From Oscillospiraceae bacterium (lineage in GTDB: Bacteria > Bacillota > Clostridia > Oscillospirales > Ruminococcaceae): a stretch of DNA of 5,602 nt. The stretch spans positions 1 through 5,602 of the forward strand of contig JAFYEQ010000056.1 of NCBI GenBank assembly GCA_017544185.1, in the 5' to 3' direction. The notes beneath the pieces were generated by a model. It ran no database searches. It was not told where the DNA came from and saw nothing but the letters and a program-made list of their open reading frames with translations. Shown one piece after another: positions 1-5,449 of this stretch. The position numbers and the translations under genes are program-made. Position 1 is the first letter of the stretch, and each line of letters begins with the position of its first letter.

Positions 1-754
1 CATCCTTCCCCATGGAGCCGACCCTTTCGATATAGTCCATGAAGTAGCGGCGTTCCTCCTCGTCGTTGGAGGAGAAGGTGCCTCTGCCGAAGTCGATCGA
101 GCTGAACACGGTCTCCTGGTTCTCGGCGTCCATGATGTCGAGCTTGCCGTATCTGTCGGCGTACTCCGTCACGTATACATCCCCGCCGTTTATGGACACA
201 TACGCTCCCATGTCCTTGAAGCCCGAGAGTATGGCTGTGATGCCGTCGAAGGTCTTGTCGTCGTGGTAGTGGTAGTATACGTCCACATTGTCCACGAAGA
301 GCCCGTCACAGCCCTTTGACATCAGCTCTCCTGCCAGATCCGACATGAACGCCTGCCACTTTGGAGCGGACACGTCCACCCAGCGCTCTTCTTCCCAGTT
401 CTCGTATACATCAAGGGTATAGATCTCATAGTCCTTATAGTATGGGCGGAAGTCCTCCAGTGCGCCTGCATTTATGTAGCTATACACCGTATGCCCCGAC
501 CGCTTCAGGCTCTGTATATCCTCCGCGGTGAAGTACTGGGCGTCAAGGACTATGGTGCGGTAGCTTTCCATGACGCCTATATCATCTCTGTCCAGCCCCA
601 GGAAAACTCCGTATTCGTATAGGATCTTGTCCGTGTCCTGTGATGTCTCCGACCGGACGGGAGCGTCTGTTACATCGTCCGTGACAGTGTCCGCTCCCGA
701 TGTGCATGCAGTGAGCAACAGGGGGAGAAGCAGCAAGACCTTTGATATATCCAT
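1..754 (-). CDS. Secreted lipoprotein with GH114 / TM1410-like TIM barrel (endo-alpha-1,4-polygalactosaminidase-like), 3' end off window
   Basis: The open frame starts at ATG 754-752 and stays open to the window edge, giving 251 codons without a stop, so the C-terminus is missing. A perfect AGGAGG lies 5 nt upstream and decides the start. Residues 1-17 are a short lipoprotein signal peptide (hydrophobic 6-14, lipobox LTAC, lipidated Cys17), so the protein should be anchored outside the membrane. A Ser/Thr/Asp-rich spacer follows to about residue 42. The rest reads like a GH114/TM1410 barrel: a strand ending VLDAQYF (69-75), YINAG (93-97), the conserved GLFVDNVD strand (151-158) where the family places an acidic active-site residue, SINGGD (187-192) and DAENQETVF (209-217). 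Family members include endo-alpha-1,4-polygalactosaminidases and many uncharacterised secreted proteins, so the substrate is open. No convincing promoter lies directly upstream; the 5' leader would contain the inverted-repeat element at 771-962. The fold is fairly sure, the activity inferred. Confidence 0.85.
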   Translation of the reverse strand, partial: MDISKVLLLLPLLLTACTSGADTVTDDVTDAPVRSETSQDTDKILYEYGVFLGLDRDDIGVMESYRTIVLDAQYFTAEDIQSLKRSGHTVYSYINAGALEDFRPYYKDYEIYTLDVYENWEEERWVDVSAPKWQAFMSDLAGELMSKGCDGLFVDNVDVYYHYHDDKTFDGITAILSGFKDMGAYVSINGGDVYVTEYADRYGKLDIMDAENQETVFSSIDFGRGTFSSNDEEERRYFMDYIERVGSMGKD

Positions 755-759
755 GATAT

Positions 760-765
760 CCTCCT
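760..765 (-). promoter_or_regulatory. Ribosome binding site of the GH114-like gene
   Basis: On the minus strand this reads AGGAGG, a perfect match to the anti-Shine-Dalgarno sequence, with 5 nt to the ATG at 754. It lies only 5 nt from the left arm of the 771-962 inverted-repeat element, so folding of that element could affect ribosome access. That effect is inference. Confidence 0.85.
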
Positions 766-770
766 AATGA

Positions 771-962
771 AGATCTTATACTATCCTGCTCCTAACATCA
801 TTTCGCAGTAAAGAGATGCGATCGCCAGGGACGAGGGACAAGGGACGCGACTGCTGACGCAGTCGTCATGGAATGTGTGGCTATCGCCACGACCCCAATG
901 AGGGCTGCTGCCCCATGCCCCGCATCTATCCATGGTCTAGATCAAGGATAGTATCAAGATCT
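771..962. repeat. 192-bp intergenic element with near-perfect terminal inverted repeats and internal hairpins (MITE-like or structured RNA)
   Basis: The left arm at 771-787 reads AGATCTTATACTATCCT. The reverse complement of the right arm (945-962) is AGATCTTGATACTATCCT, so the arms differ only by one extra base (C955). The 157-bp interior holds a 7-bp tandem repeat at 827-847 and three short hairpins: 848-865 (CGACTGC, loop TGAC), 877-890 (GTGGC, loop TATC) and 902-913 (GGGC, loop TGCT). No open frame of convincing quality lies inside. No clear target-site duplication is visible (left flank AATGA, right flank GTTCC). The layout fits a miniature inverted-repeat element, or an RNA with a long closing stem and a multi-branched interior in the 5' leader of the minus-strand GH114-like gene. 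The element fills most of the 243-bp gap between two co-directional genes. The repeat structure is certain; its nature is inferred. Confidence 0.6.
827..847. repeat. Three tandem 7-bp units (AGGGACR)
   Basis: Three consecutive heptamers AGGGACG, AGGGACA and AGGGACG run without a gap and end directly at the first internal hairpin of the surrounding element. Short GGGAC-type iterations are prone to slippage. The copy number may differ between strains. Confidence 0.75.
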
Positions 963-977
963 GTTCCTTTATGACGC

Positions 978-1009
978 ATGGACGGATGACATAACGGTCA
1001 TCCGTCCAT
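978..1009 (-). terminator. 13-bp perfect hairpin over the yhfC-like stop codon; possible terminator without U-tract
   Basis: ATGGACGGATGAC (978-990) and GTCATCCGTCCAT (997-1009) are perfect inverted copies separated by the six bases ATAACG. Read on the minus strand, the first arm encodes the last residues Met-Asp-Gly and the TGA stop. The downstream sequence (GCGTCATAAAGG) has no run of T, so it is not a textbook intrinsic terminator. It may be a Rho-assisted or processing hairpin, or a 3' stabiliser of the isomerase/yhfC transcript. On the plus strand the following CTCTTTGT is only weakly T-rich, and no plus-strand gene precedes it. Confidence 0.4.
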
Positions 1010-1549
1010 CTCTTTGTATACACGTCTCGCGTACCATACGACCGCGGCGGCTAAGATGATCTCCAGAGCATAGTATAGCAGGAAGGATATATCAAGGAGA
1101 TACTTTACGGACAGGCCGCTGATGATATCTCCGGCGATATGTATCCCGGCGGCGATGTACAGGTATTTACGACTGTCCCTGTAGTTCACGGAGATGTATA
1201 CCAGCACCGAAAGGGCGATGTGGATCAGCATCCCCGTGGGGATCATCCCGAATATATCGAGGGTGCCGATCATATCCTCCGATCCTGTCTGCACGGCTGT
1301 GAGGAACTCGTTGAGCATGATCATGCCCGTGCTCAGTATGATCTCGCAGGCTGAGTGGCCTATGCCGTAGGACATGGCATCCTTCGGCTGCGTATAGCTT
1401 ACGAGCACCTTGCGAAAGGCGAAGTACCGCCCCAGCTCCTCCAGTACGCCCGACAGTATCGCCGACCATATTATGGCCGATACGCTGCCGTCGTATACCA
1501 TCAGCATCCGAAACAGCGCACGTATCCACGACACCACCATATACGTCAT
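998..1549 (-). CDS. YhfC-family intramembrane protease, C-terminal 183 residues of a TGA-interrupted gene
   Basis: This membrane protein has several hydrophobic segments and the signature of YhfC-type (glutamic-type) intramembrane proteases, related in plan to CAAX-processing enzymes. Visible motifs are EELGR (residues 37-41), the pair H65/E69 in GIGHSACE, and HIAGD (137-141) in a later helix; the usual GHGG of the family is GHSA here. Intact members are roughly 250 residues and begin with one more helix. That helix is encoded just upstream in the same frame (1660-1562) but ends in TGA at 1561-1559, nine bases before this ATG. No good Shine-Dalgarno sequence precedes ATG 1549, so expression would need reinitiation after the TGA or readthrough. 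The key residues lie in this part, so a shortened enzyme is possible, but a nonsense-mutated pseudogene is equally reasonable. It follows the isomerase on the same strand, probably in one transcript. Its target protein is unknown. Confidence 0.75.
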   Translation of the reverse strand: MTYMVVSWIRALFRMLMVYDGSVSAIIWSAILSGVLEELGRYFAFRKVLVSYTQPKDAMSYGIGHSACEIILSTGMIMLNEFLTAVQTGSEDMIGTLDIFGMIPTGMLIHIALSVLVYISVNYRDSRKYLYIAAGIHIAGDIISGLSVKYLLDISFLLYYALEIILAAAVVWYARRVYKEMDG

Positions 1550-1558
1550 ATATCCGAC

Positions 1559-1660
1559 TCACAGAGGGAAGGGGGATGCTCCCGTGCGGCGCCTGAGGAA
1601 CAGGAACAGGCCGACAGGGAGAAGTATGATGTATAGCAGCTCTATAACAGTTGACAGCAT
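1559..1660 (-). pseudogene. N-terminal fragment of the YhfC-like gene, 33 codons ending in an in-frame TGA
   Basis: ATG 1660-1658 opens 33 codons (MLSTVIELLY, then a Leu/Ile-rich stretch, LPVGLFLFLRRR, TGASPFPL) and stops at TGA 1561-1559. A single membrane helix followed by a positively charged LRRR and a GA motif matches how YhfC proteins begin. The frame continues past the TGA, through Val-Gly-Tyr and Met, into the 183-residue protease part, so one sense codon in place of TGA (TGG is a single base change) would give a continuous 220-codon gene. TGA ends the methyltransferase, phosphorylase and esterase genes in this window, so it is not simply reassigned. The Shine-Dalgarno match is weak (GAGAG about 6 nt upstream). 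It lies 39 bp after the isomerase stop. Confidence 0.6.
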
Positions 1661-1699
1661 ATGTCTCTCTTTCTCACACGAACATGGTACAGGCAGACC

Positions 1700-2518
1700 T
1701 TATACTATGATCTCCCGTCTCAGGTAGGAGGCGTACTTGATGTAGTCCTCATCGGAGCTCAGGTGCTCCAGTATCACGGGCATATCCTTGTCTATGGCGT
1801 CTACTCTCTCTACGTAGCGGTGAAGAGGGAACTCGCCCTCACCGGGAGCACATTCCTCCAGGCGGAAGGTATACTTCTCCGCAAGATGCACGTCCTTGAT
1901 ATGACAGCTGCGGATCCTGTCCCCCAGCATAGAGATGCATCTGTCGATGAGATCCTCGGCGAAGAAATAGCGCTCGGCGGAATTTATCATATTGATGATG
2001 TCCATATGCACGGCGAAGCGCTCCCTGTCCACGGCGTCGATGAGCCTCAGGTACTCCTCGGGGCCTGTGGGTATCATCCACGGCATGGGCTCGATGGTGA
2101 AGTACGTCCGCGTGATCTCGGCCCTGTCGATGATGTCGCGTATCATAGCCACGGTAAGGTCCCAGGCCTCGGGACTGAAGTTCTCCCTGTAGTGGCCGTC
2201 CCATATCTCTCCCATGGAGCCTGCCACGTTGACGGCACAGCGGGCGCCGATCTCATCGGCGAGCCTCAGCTGCCCTACGGCGTAGTCCCTGTTGCGTGTG
2301 CGCTCCTCTTCGTCCTTCGCCAGAGCGTTGCACCATATCCCCACCTCTGCGATGGTCAGGCCGCTCCTGTCGGCAGCGGACTTGTAGGCAAGGATCTTCG
2401 CGCGGGGATCTTTGCAGGATATGGGGAACACTACGGTGGTGCAGCCCAGTTCTGTCTGGCGCTGTGCCCATTCCTCGGGCGAGTTATGCTGCAGCGGTGA
2501 TGATATCCCAAGTCTCAT
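1700..2518 (-). CDS. Sugar phosphate isomerase/epimerase-like TIM barrel (xylose isomerase-like, AP endonuclease 2 superfamily)
   Basis: This 272-residue cytoplasmic protein has the usual length of the family. The start MRLGISSPLQ is the typical first barrel strand. ATG 2518 is supported by AAGGAG at 2532-2527, with 8 nt spacing. The four-residue metal site of this superfamily can be followed: Glu143 in TIEPMPW, Asp173 in VHMDIINM, His206 in CHIKDVHL and Glu251 in VILEHL. A PGEGEFPL loop (225-232) precedes the last strands, as in many sugar epimerases. The expected role is divalent-metal-dependent isomerisation or epimerisation of a free or phosphorylated sugar, but the substrate cannot be read from sequence. 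A good promoter lies upstream (2562-2590), and the YhfC-like gene follows on the same strand. Endonuclease IV is unlikely because its additional DNA-repair metal residues and length are absent. Confidence 0.88.
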   Translation of the reverse strand: MRLGISSPLQHNSPEEWAQRQTELGCTTVVFPISCKDPRAKILAYKSAADRSGLTIAEVGIWCNALAKDEEERTRNRDYAVGQLRLADEIGARCAVNVAGSMGEIWDGHYRENFSPEAWDLTVAMIRDIIDRAEITRTYFTIEPMPWMIPTGPEEYLRLIDAVDRERFAVHMDIINMINSAERYFFAEDLIDRCISMLGDRIRSCHIKDVHLAEKYTFRLEECAPGEGEFPLHRYVERVDAIDKDMPVILEHLSSDEDYIKYASYLRREIIV

Positions 2519-2561
2519 AGTGATGTCTCCTTTATGTCATGCGCGTTATGTTGATGATACC

Positions 2562-2590
2562 ATGATACCACATTTGTGAAGATATATCAA
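2562..2590 (-). promoter_or_regulatory. Sigma-A-type promoter with extended -10 for the isomerase operon
   Basis: On the minus strand, -35 TTGATA (2590-2585) and -10 TATCAT (2567-2562) are exactly 17 bp apart. The bases TGG before the -10 form an extended -10 element. Transcription would start near 2555, about 35 nt before the isomerase ATG. The 8-bp unit ATGATACC is tandemly duplicated at 2554-2561 and 2562-2569, covering the -10 and the probable start point, which could be a repressor site or a duplicated -10. Confidence 0.65.
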
Positions 2591-2600
2591 GTGCTGCTAT

Positions 2601-2664
2601 ATCATTTTTTGCTGTATCATAGGATCATTTTTGCGGACATGGTATGTACATATCGACTTTTTGC
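2601..2664. repeat. Short direct repeats between the divergent promoters
   Basis: TTTTTGC occurs three times in the same orientation, at 2606-2612, 2628-2634 and 2658-2664. The first two copies extend to ATCATTTTTTGC and ATCATTTTTGC, and the last two to TTTTTGCGG. A 10-bp palindrome TATGTACATA (2643-2652) abuts the plus-strand -35. The repeats lie upstream of both -35 boxes, where a shared activator or repressor could bind. Regulation is inference only, since T-rich upstream DNA can also be plain AT enrichment. Confidence 0.4.
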
Positions 2665-2681
2665 GGGATATGTGGTAAAAT
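2653..2681 (+). promoter_or_regulatory. Promoter with extended -10 for the methyltransferase/phosphorylase operon
   Basis: The -35-like TCGACT (2653-2658) and -10 TAAAAT (2676-2681) are 17 bp apart, with TGG directly before the -10, the extended -10 pattern also seen at the other two promoters of this window. Transcription would begin near 2688, leaving a leader of about 110 nt before the methyltransferase ATG. Confidence 0.55.
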
Positions 2682-2798
2682 GAGAACGGTCGGGGCTAAG
2701 GTCAGGACCACAGCCACGGTCACAGGGGACAGCCTGTCCGCACACGCAGTGCCGTCCCCTGCAGCCTGCGGCAGTATGATGACGACCGGAGATATTAT
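2682..2798 (+). other. Structured 5' leader of the methyltransferase operon
   Basis: The leader is GC-rich and contains a stem-loop: CAGGGGAC (2723-2730) pairs with GTCCCCTG (2754-2761), with a smaller internal hairpin GCAC/GTGC (2740-2743 with 2749-2752). An alternative pairing GGAC/GTCC (2727-2730 with 2736-2739) competes with the outer stem. No known riboswitch class is recognised and no T-tract follows, so attenuation is not supported. The Shine-Dalgarno CGGAG at 2787-2791 lies outside the stem. Confidence 0.35.
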
Positions 2799-3581
2799 AT
2801 GGAGATCAGAGACGACAGGATCGACGGGGGCAAGGCCTTCGACTGGGGGCGCACATCTGCGGAGTATGCCAGATACAGGGATATATACCCGGATATGTTC
2901 TACTCCATGGCGGCAGACAGAGGTCTGTGCGTGAAGGGGCAGCGGGTGCTGGATCTGGGCACGGGCACGGGAGTGCTCCCGAGGAACATGTACAAATACG
3001 GCGCGGTATGGACGGGGACGGACATATCTCCCGAACAGATAGAGCAGGCAAGGATACTGTCTCAGGGGATGGACATAGACTACAGGGCGGTATCGGCGGA
3101 GGAGCTGGACTTTCCCGACGGTTCCTTCGATGTGGTCACGGCGTGCCAGTGCTTCTGGTACTTCGACCATGAAAGGACCATGCCTGTGTTATCGCGGCTG
3201 CTGCGTGACGGCGGGCGGCTGGTGGTGCTGTATATGGCGTGGCTCCCCTTTGAGGACGAGATCGCGGGCAGGAGCGAGCAGATCGTACTGAAGTACAGCC
3301 CGGGATGGACGGGAGCTGGTCAGACGAGACGGCCTTTATATATACCCGATGTGGTCTACCGTTGGTTCGAGCCGGAAGACAGCGAGAACAGGGACGTGAT
3401 GGTGCCCTTCACGAGAGACACATGGCACGGACGCATGAGGGCCAGCAGAGGTGTGGGCGCGTCCCTTGACGAGGAAGCGCTGGCACGGTGGGACGCCGAG
3501 CACAGAGCTATGCTGGAGGACTTCCCGGAGAGGTTCGAGGTGCTGCACTACGCCCAGATCGCGGTGCTCAGGAAACGCTGA
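2799..3581 (+). CDS. Class I SAM-dependent methyltransferase (Methyltransf_11-like)
   Basis: This 260-residue cytoplasmic protein has a clear Rossmann-type SAM-binding fold. Motif I is LDLGTGTG (51-58). Asp75 in TGTDIS is the acidic residue that normally holds the SAM ribose. SAEELDFPDGSFDVV (99-113) covers the adenine-contacting loop and next strand, and LLRDGGRLVVLYMAW (134-148) is the post-catalytic strand. The N-terminus GRTSAEYARYRDIYPDMFY is typical of small-molecule methyltransferases of this group. The second half (150-260), rich in Trp and Arg, should form the substrate lid. The start has CGGAG 7 nt upstream, whereas in-frame initiation within the leader has no support. The gene is read from the promoter at 2653-2681, and the phosphorylase follows after 16 bp, so the two are probably made together. 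The methyl acceptor is unknown. Confidence 0.88.
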   Translation: MEIRDDRIDGGKAFDWGRTSAEYARYRDIYPDMFYSMAADRGLCVKGQRVLDLGTGTGVLPRNMYKYGAVWTGTDISPEQIEQARILSQGMDIDYRAVSAEELDFPDGSFDVVTACQCFWYFDHERTMPVLSRLLRDGGRLVVLYMAWLPFEDEIAGRSEQIVLKYSPGWTGAGQTRRPLYIPDVVYRWFEPEDSENRDVMVPFTRDTWHGRMRASRGVGASLDEEALARWDAEHRAMLEDFPERFEVLHYAQIAVLRKR

Positions 3582-3597
3582 TACGGAGGATACAGAT

Positions 3598-4362
3598 ATG
3601 CTGACTGTACAGGATATGCCGGTACTGGAATACGACGACAGTCCCACATCGCGGTTCGATCCGATGCAGATGGGGCTCCCGCAGTTCGATACGGACAAGA
3701 TGATCTTGACCTTCTTCCGCGAGGTGCTGGGCAAGCTGAAGGAGCGGGGAGAGATATATGAGGACAGCGTCATCGAGGGGGAGGACCCCATCATAGTATA
3801 CCGCTTCAAGGAGCATCGGGACGTGCTCATAACTGCGGGCCAGGTGGGATGTCCCGCCTGCGGCAGCAATATGGACTACTTTGCTGCAAGGGGCATCAGA
3901 CGCTTGATGTTCTGCGGAGGCGGCGGCGTGCTGGACAAGACCATAGAGGTAGGCCAGGCGCTGCTGGTGGACGGTGCCATACGTGACGAGGGATTTTCCT
4001 ATCAGTACATCCCTCCCTCAAGGATCGTCTATGCCGACACGGAGGTCAACGACAGGATAGCGGGGTATATGGACGAGCATGACATACCCTATATACGCGG
4101 TATCGTATGGACCACCGATGCGCTCTTCCGCGAGACCCCCGACAGGATCGCGCGGCGCAAAGAGGAAGGCGCTAAGATCGTGGAGATGGAGCAGGCAGGC
4201 TGTCTGGCGGTGGCGCAGTTTCGGCATATGCGCTACGGTGCGCTGATCTACGGCGGCGATGACGTGTCGGGCGAGAGATGGTCTGGCCGCGAGTGGCGCA
4301 GCAGAGAGGGCGTGCGCTACGATCTGGTGCAGCTGTGTGTACGGCTGCTGGACGTGATATGA
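3598..4362 (+). CDS. Nucleoside phosphorylase family protein (PNP_UDP_1-like)
   Basis: The protein has 254 residues, within the family's usual length. The frame is open further upstream (to 3451) inside the methyltransferase, but ATG 3598 is preceded by GGAGG 8 nt away and gives a normal N-terminus, so the longer form is rejected. Family features are GQVGCPACGSNMDY (81-94) as the phosphate/base loop region, the glycine-rich RLMFCGGGGVLD (102-113), and KIVEMEQAGCLAVA (193-206), whose Met-Glu pair (197-198) contacts the ribose in characterised members. The usual catalytic Asp region near the C-terminus appears as GGDDVSGERW (219-228). The expected reaction is reversible phosphorolysis of a purine or pyrimidine nucleoside in the cytoplasm; the base preference cannot be told. 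The divergent DDVSGERWSGREW segment suggests a subgroup away from classical uridine or purine phosphorylases. It is the second gene of the operon with the methyltransferase. Confidence 0.85.
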   Translation: MLTVQDMPVLEYDDSPTSRFDPMQMGLPQFDTDKMILTFFREVLGKLKERGEIYEDSVIEGEDPIIVYRFKEHRDVLITAGQVGCPACGSNMDYFAARGIRRLMFCGGGGVLDKTIEVGQALLVDGAIRDEGFSYQYIPPSRIVYADTEVNDRIAGYMDEHDIPYIRGIVWTTDALFRETPDRIARRKEEGAKIVEMEQAGCLAVAQFRHMRYGALIYGGDDVSGERWSGREWRSREGVRYDLVQLCVRLLDVI

Positions 4363-4407
4363 CAGCATGAGGCTGACGTGATATAAAAAGATAAGGATAT
4401 GATGGAA

Positions 4408-5445
4408 ATGAAGAGGATGATTATAGCGGCGATGGCCGCGTGTATGGCTGTGCTGACCGCCTGCGGCGCGTCAGCCGGAGGTACTGCAGCTTCCGGAGAT
4501 GTGACCACCGCCGTTACGACTGCGGCTGACACAGCAAGCGAGACGACTGCAGAAGAGACTACCACAGCAGCTACCGAGGCGGAGACTACCGCAGAAGAGA
4601 CCACGACCGCAGAAGAGAAGGAGATAGGTATGGAACAGTATCAGGATATGATCGTGAAGCTGCCCCCCGAGGGCTATGATGAGACAAGGGAGGGCGTGAC
4701 CTATCCACAGTTCCAGACGACCTATTACTATTCCAACACCGCAGAGAGGGATACTCTTGTGAATGTGCTGCTCCCCACTGATTACAGCGAGGACAAGGAG
4801 TACCCCGTACTCTACATACTCCACGGCTTCTGGGACACTCAGGACTGGATGGCAAGAGACGTGGTGGCGCTCCCGCAGATACTCACCAACCTCCAGCTGG
4901 ACGGCGAAGCCGAGGAGATGATAGTCGTCCTTCCCTATATCTTCTGCAGCAAGGAGATGGAGTACTGCACAGGCATGGACGACAAGAACTGCCTTGCATA
5001 TGACAACTTCATAAACGACCTGCAGACCGACCTTATGCCCTTCATCGAGAAGAACTATTCTGTAGCGAAGGGCAGGGACAATACTGCGATAACAGGCTTC
5101 TCCATGGGCGGCAGAGAGGCGCTCTTCATAGGTCTGCAGATGCAGGACGTGTTCGGATATGTGGGCGCGGTATGCCCCGCTCCCGGCCTTGTGAACATCC
5201 CCGGCTCACCCATGCATTCCGGTCAGATAGAGCCGTCGGATATGGTGTTCGAGCAGAAGCCGAACATACTCTTCATCACGTCCTCCAAGGCGGACAATGT
5301 GGTATGGGATTCTCCCGACAGCTACCGCAGGATATTCGATGAGAACGGCGAGCCCTATCTCACGCAGGTGATAGATGATACCTACCATGATCACACCAGC
5401 GTGAAGCCCCATCTGTACAACTATTTCAGACTGCTGTTCAAGTGA
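4408..5445 (+). CDS. Secreted lipoprotein esterase of the CE1 / esterase D family (feruloyl or acetylxylan esterase-like)
   Basis: ATG 4408 is chosen because AAGGA (4393-4397) is well spaced for it and it gives the classic MKRMIIAAMA signal. ATGs at 4399 and 4402 would only add MME or ME and sit too close to the Shine-Dalgarno. The lipobox LTAC makes Cys19 the lipidation site. Residues 31-71 are a low-complexity Thr/Ala/Glu linker with the decamer ETTAEETTTA at 45-54 and 59-68, lifting the enzyme off the membrane. The alpha/beta-hydrolase domain (about 75-345) has YILHGFWDT (136-144, oxyanion region), nucleophile Ser232 in GFSMGG, probable acid Asp296 in SSKADNVV, and His327 in YHDHTSVKP, the last matching the HDxxxxKP context of cellulosomal feruloyl esterases. 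It likely removes ester groups from plant xylan. It lies 45 bp behind the phosphorylase and is closed by a terminator. Substrate choice (feruloyl or acetyl) is not decidable here. Confidence 0.87.
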   Translation: MKRMIIAAMAACMAVLTACGASAGGTAASGDVTTAVTTAADTASETTAEETTTAATEAETTAEETTTAEEKEIGMEQYQDMIVKLPPEGYDETREGVTYPQFQTTYYYSNTAERDTLVNVLLPTDYSEDKEYPVLYILHGFWDTQDWMARDVVALPQILTNLQLDGEAEEMIVVLPYIFCSKEMEYCTGMDDKNCLAYDNFINDLQTDLMPFIEKNYSVAKGRDNTAITGFSMGGREALFIGLQMQDVFGYVGAVCPAPGLVNIPGSPMHSGQIEPSDMVFEQKPNILFITSSKADNVVWDSPDSYRRIFDENGEPYLTQVIDDTYHDHTSVKPHLYNYFRLLFK

Positions 5446-5449
5446 TCTG

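Noticed and set aside
818..825. GCGATCGC palindrome, identical to the cyanobacterial HIP1 octamer
   Set aside because: It occurs only once in the window and the gene content is not cyanobacterial, so it is taken as chance.
1651..1656. Plus-strand TTGACA as a -35 box
   Set aside because: No -10-like sequence lies 16-18 bp downstream and no plus-strand gene follows; it is within the yhfC-like N-terminal codons.
1661..2500. 279-codon plus-strand frame opposite the isomerase
   Set aside because: It is an antisense shadow of a gene with full family motifs, His/Gly/Val-rich and without a start signal.
2644..2934. 96-codon plus-strand frame across the methyltransferase leader
   Set aside because: It contains the predicted promoter, has no ribosome binding site, overlaps the methyltransferase, and its composition is not protein-like.
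3451..3597. Upstream extension of the phosphorylase frame
   Set aside because: It overlaps the methyltransferase C-terminus, is Arg/Trp/Cys-rich shadow sequence, and ATG 3598 has an ideal Shine-Dalgarno sequence.
4363..4375. CAGC/GCTG mini-hairpin between the phosphorylase and esterase as a terminator
   Set aside because: The stem is only 4 bp and is followed by A-rich, not T-rich, sequence.
4359..4387. Promoter-like ATGACA, 17 bp, TATAAA before the esterase gene
   Set aside because: The boxes match well, but transcription would start near 4394, on top of the Shine-Dalgarno sequence and only a few bases from the ATG, leaving no usable leader. It is probably chance, though a weak internal promoter is not excluded.
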